Shown here in pieces: positions 43,315 through 43,942 of a DNA stretch of 43,942 bases. The notes under the pieces were generated by a model. That model worked only from the letters and a program-made list of their open reading frames with translations. It was not told where the DNA came from and did not search any database. The translations under genes were made by a program, and so were the position numbers. Position 1 is the stretch's first letter, and each line of letters opens with the position of its first letter. The DNA comes from Thermocladium sp. (lineage in GTDB: Archaea; Thermoproteota; Thermoprotei; Thermoproteales; Thermocladiaceae): NCBI GenBank assembly GCA_023269935.1, contig JAGDXC010000004.1, positions 1 through 43,942 on the forward strand, written 5' to 3'.

Positions 43315-43806
43315 TCACTTGCTCTCCACTTTATTAACCATACTGCACTTCTCCAGCACCTTCAATTTAGGCAGGCTACGGGGAAGCACCACGGTGCCGC
43401 ACATCACTATGGAGCTCACCTTGGCATTAAATGTGTCCCAATCAACATCGTCGGTGAATTCCAGTCTCTTTATTCCCCTGAATGATACGGGGGAATCACT
43501 TGACTCGAGATCGGCCTTCGTTATGGTTAAATCATCGATTCCCGTCACCACCTTGACTCCCTTCGCCCCCTCGGCGAATGCCTTACCTGACTCCCCCACT
43601 GTTTGCACTGCGCCGGCCACTGTCTTGGCGGCCGCATCAGTTACGGACATAACTGTTCGAAGCGCCTTGTTGACTAATTCGCCCGCCGTCATGCCCATTT
43701 CCCTGGATAATTGAACCGCCTTCTCATAAAGTTCCTTATCTATGCCCTTTATCGTGACTTGCTTCTTTTCTTGTTGGGCGTCCTTATCGGATGTACTGGA
43801 ACTCAT
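43315..43806 (-). CDS. Hypothetical protein with ribbon-helix-helix-like N-terminus
   Basis: A 163-residue protein. Residues 15-48 (KQVTIKGIDKELYEKAVQLSREMG followed by TAGELVNKALRTVM) read like a ribbon-helix-helix dimer unit. A helix rich in Ala/Gly/Val follows (DAAAKTVAGAVQTVGESGKAFAEGA), then a beta-rich region (VSFRGIKRLEFT, VSSIVMCGTVVLP). DNA or protein binding is possible. It is 21 bp from the phosphatase gene on the same strand. Confidence 0.6.
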   Translation of the reverse strand: MSSSTSDKDAQQEKKQVTIKGIDKELYEKAVQLSREMGMTAGELVNKALRTVMSVTDAAAKTVAGAVQTVGESGKAFAEGAKGVKVVTGIDDLTITKADLESSDSPVSFRGIKRLEFTDDVDWDTFNAKVSSIVMCGTVVLPRSLPKLKVLEKCSMVNKVESK

Positions 43807-43827
43807 GGTATTACTAGTATAACTGAG

Positions 43828-43942
43828 TTAATAAGCCTTTCCCCAATCCCTAACCATGCTCAGAACATCAATCACCCCGAACCCATCATCCCTCACCACG
43901 TACTTAGCCATCTTCTTCACCGTTGGCTCCGCATTGCCCACC
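43828..43942 (-). CDS. HAD-family phosphoglycolate phosphatase-like, C-terminal part
   Basis: The minus-strand frame from the window edge to the TAA at 43828-43830 reads GNAEPTVKKMAKYVVRDDGF and then GVIDVL near the end. This is the C-terminal motif of the archaeal phosphoglycolate/sucrose-phosphate phosphatase type HAD proteins (GNA-P-x-x-K...A-x-Y-V...GV...L). The N-terminus lies outside the window. Its reading frame is followed by the ribbon-helix-helix-like and DUF2250-like genes. Confidence 0.7.
   Translation of the reverse strand, partial: VGNAEPTVKKMAKYVVRDDGFGVIDVLSMVRDWGKAY

Noticed and set aside
1..43942. CRISPR array
   Set aside because: The repeated hairpins are dispersed and on both strands, not regularly spaced; no array of direct repeats with unique spacers is visible.

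Overview
The window looks like chromosome from a hyperthermophilic crenarchaeon (Thermoproteota). Evidence: archaeal-type EF-1 alpha, S10, S14, L3, L4 and L23; a tRNA-Tyr with C1:G72 and a bulge-helix-bulge intron; AGOG DNA glycosylase; a Pop5-like RNase P protein; the archaeal mevalonate-phosphate dehydratase (aconitase X) pair; and TATA-like boxes 25-31 nt before many start codons, implying leaderless mRNAs. Moderate GC and gene content make me think of Thermoproteaceae relatives such as Caldivirga, Vulcanisaeta or Thermocladium; this placement is inference.

Layout. 1-8000: metabolic genes (isochorismatase-like hydrolase, PLP-dependent cysteine synthase-like enzyme, EamA transporter, GTP-dependent PEP carboxykinase), tRNA-Tyr, a phosphodiesterase, an AIR-synthase/HypE-like protein and S14. 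8500-14900: a type IV pilus/type II secretion-like cluster with two ATPases, membrane proteins and small unknown proteins, followed by an M16 peptidase. 15400-18100 (minus): Pop5-like protein, AGOG and both aconitase X subunits. 18100-21000 (minus): S10, EF-1 alpha, a zinc protein and a purine phosphoribosyltransferase. 21000-29400: a CLC transporter with CBS domains, tRNA-Val, an amidohydrolase, tRNA-Phe, a GH15 glucoamylase-like enzyme whose stop lies inside the tRNA-Phe gene on the opposite strand, tRNA-Asn and an acyl-CoA synthetase. 29400-36000: a membrane glycosyltransferase, sufC-sufB-sufD, pcm and a GH1 glycosidase. 36000-38200 (minus): L23, L4 and L3. 38200-41000: a protein with a degenerate P-loop and an operon of winged-helix protein, roadblock protein and small GTPase. 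41000-end: VKOR, M24 peptidase, DUF2250-like protein, a ribbon-helix-helix-like protein and the 3' end of a HAD phosphatase.

The strongest unexplained signal is a family of dispersed intergenic elements. Two long copies (5469-5660 plus; 41596-41776 minus) share a hairpin start and a 41-nt core with 38 identities. Shorter terminal-like copies lie at 98-140 (minus), 8079-8127 (plus), 21085-21130 (plus, degenerate) and 23156-23203 (minus). They resemble 3' ends of IS200/IS605 TnpB elements and may be orphan omega-RNA-like genes or non-autonomous elements; no tnpB gene is present in the window. The secretion cluster and the GTPase/roadblock operon are the next most interesting regions.
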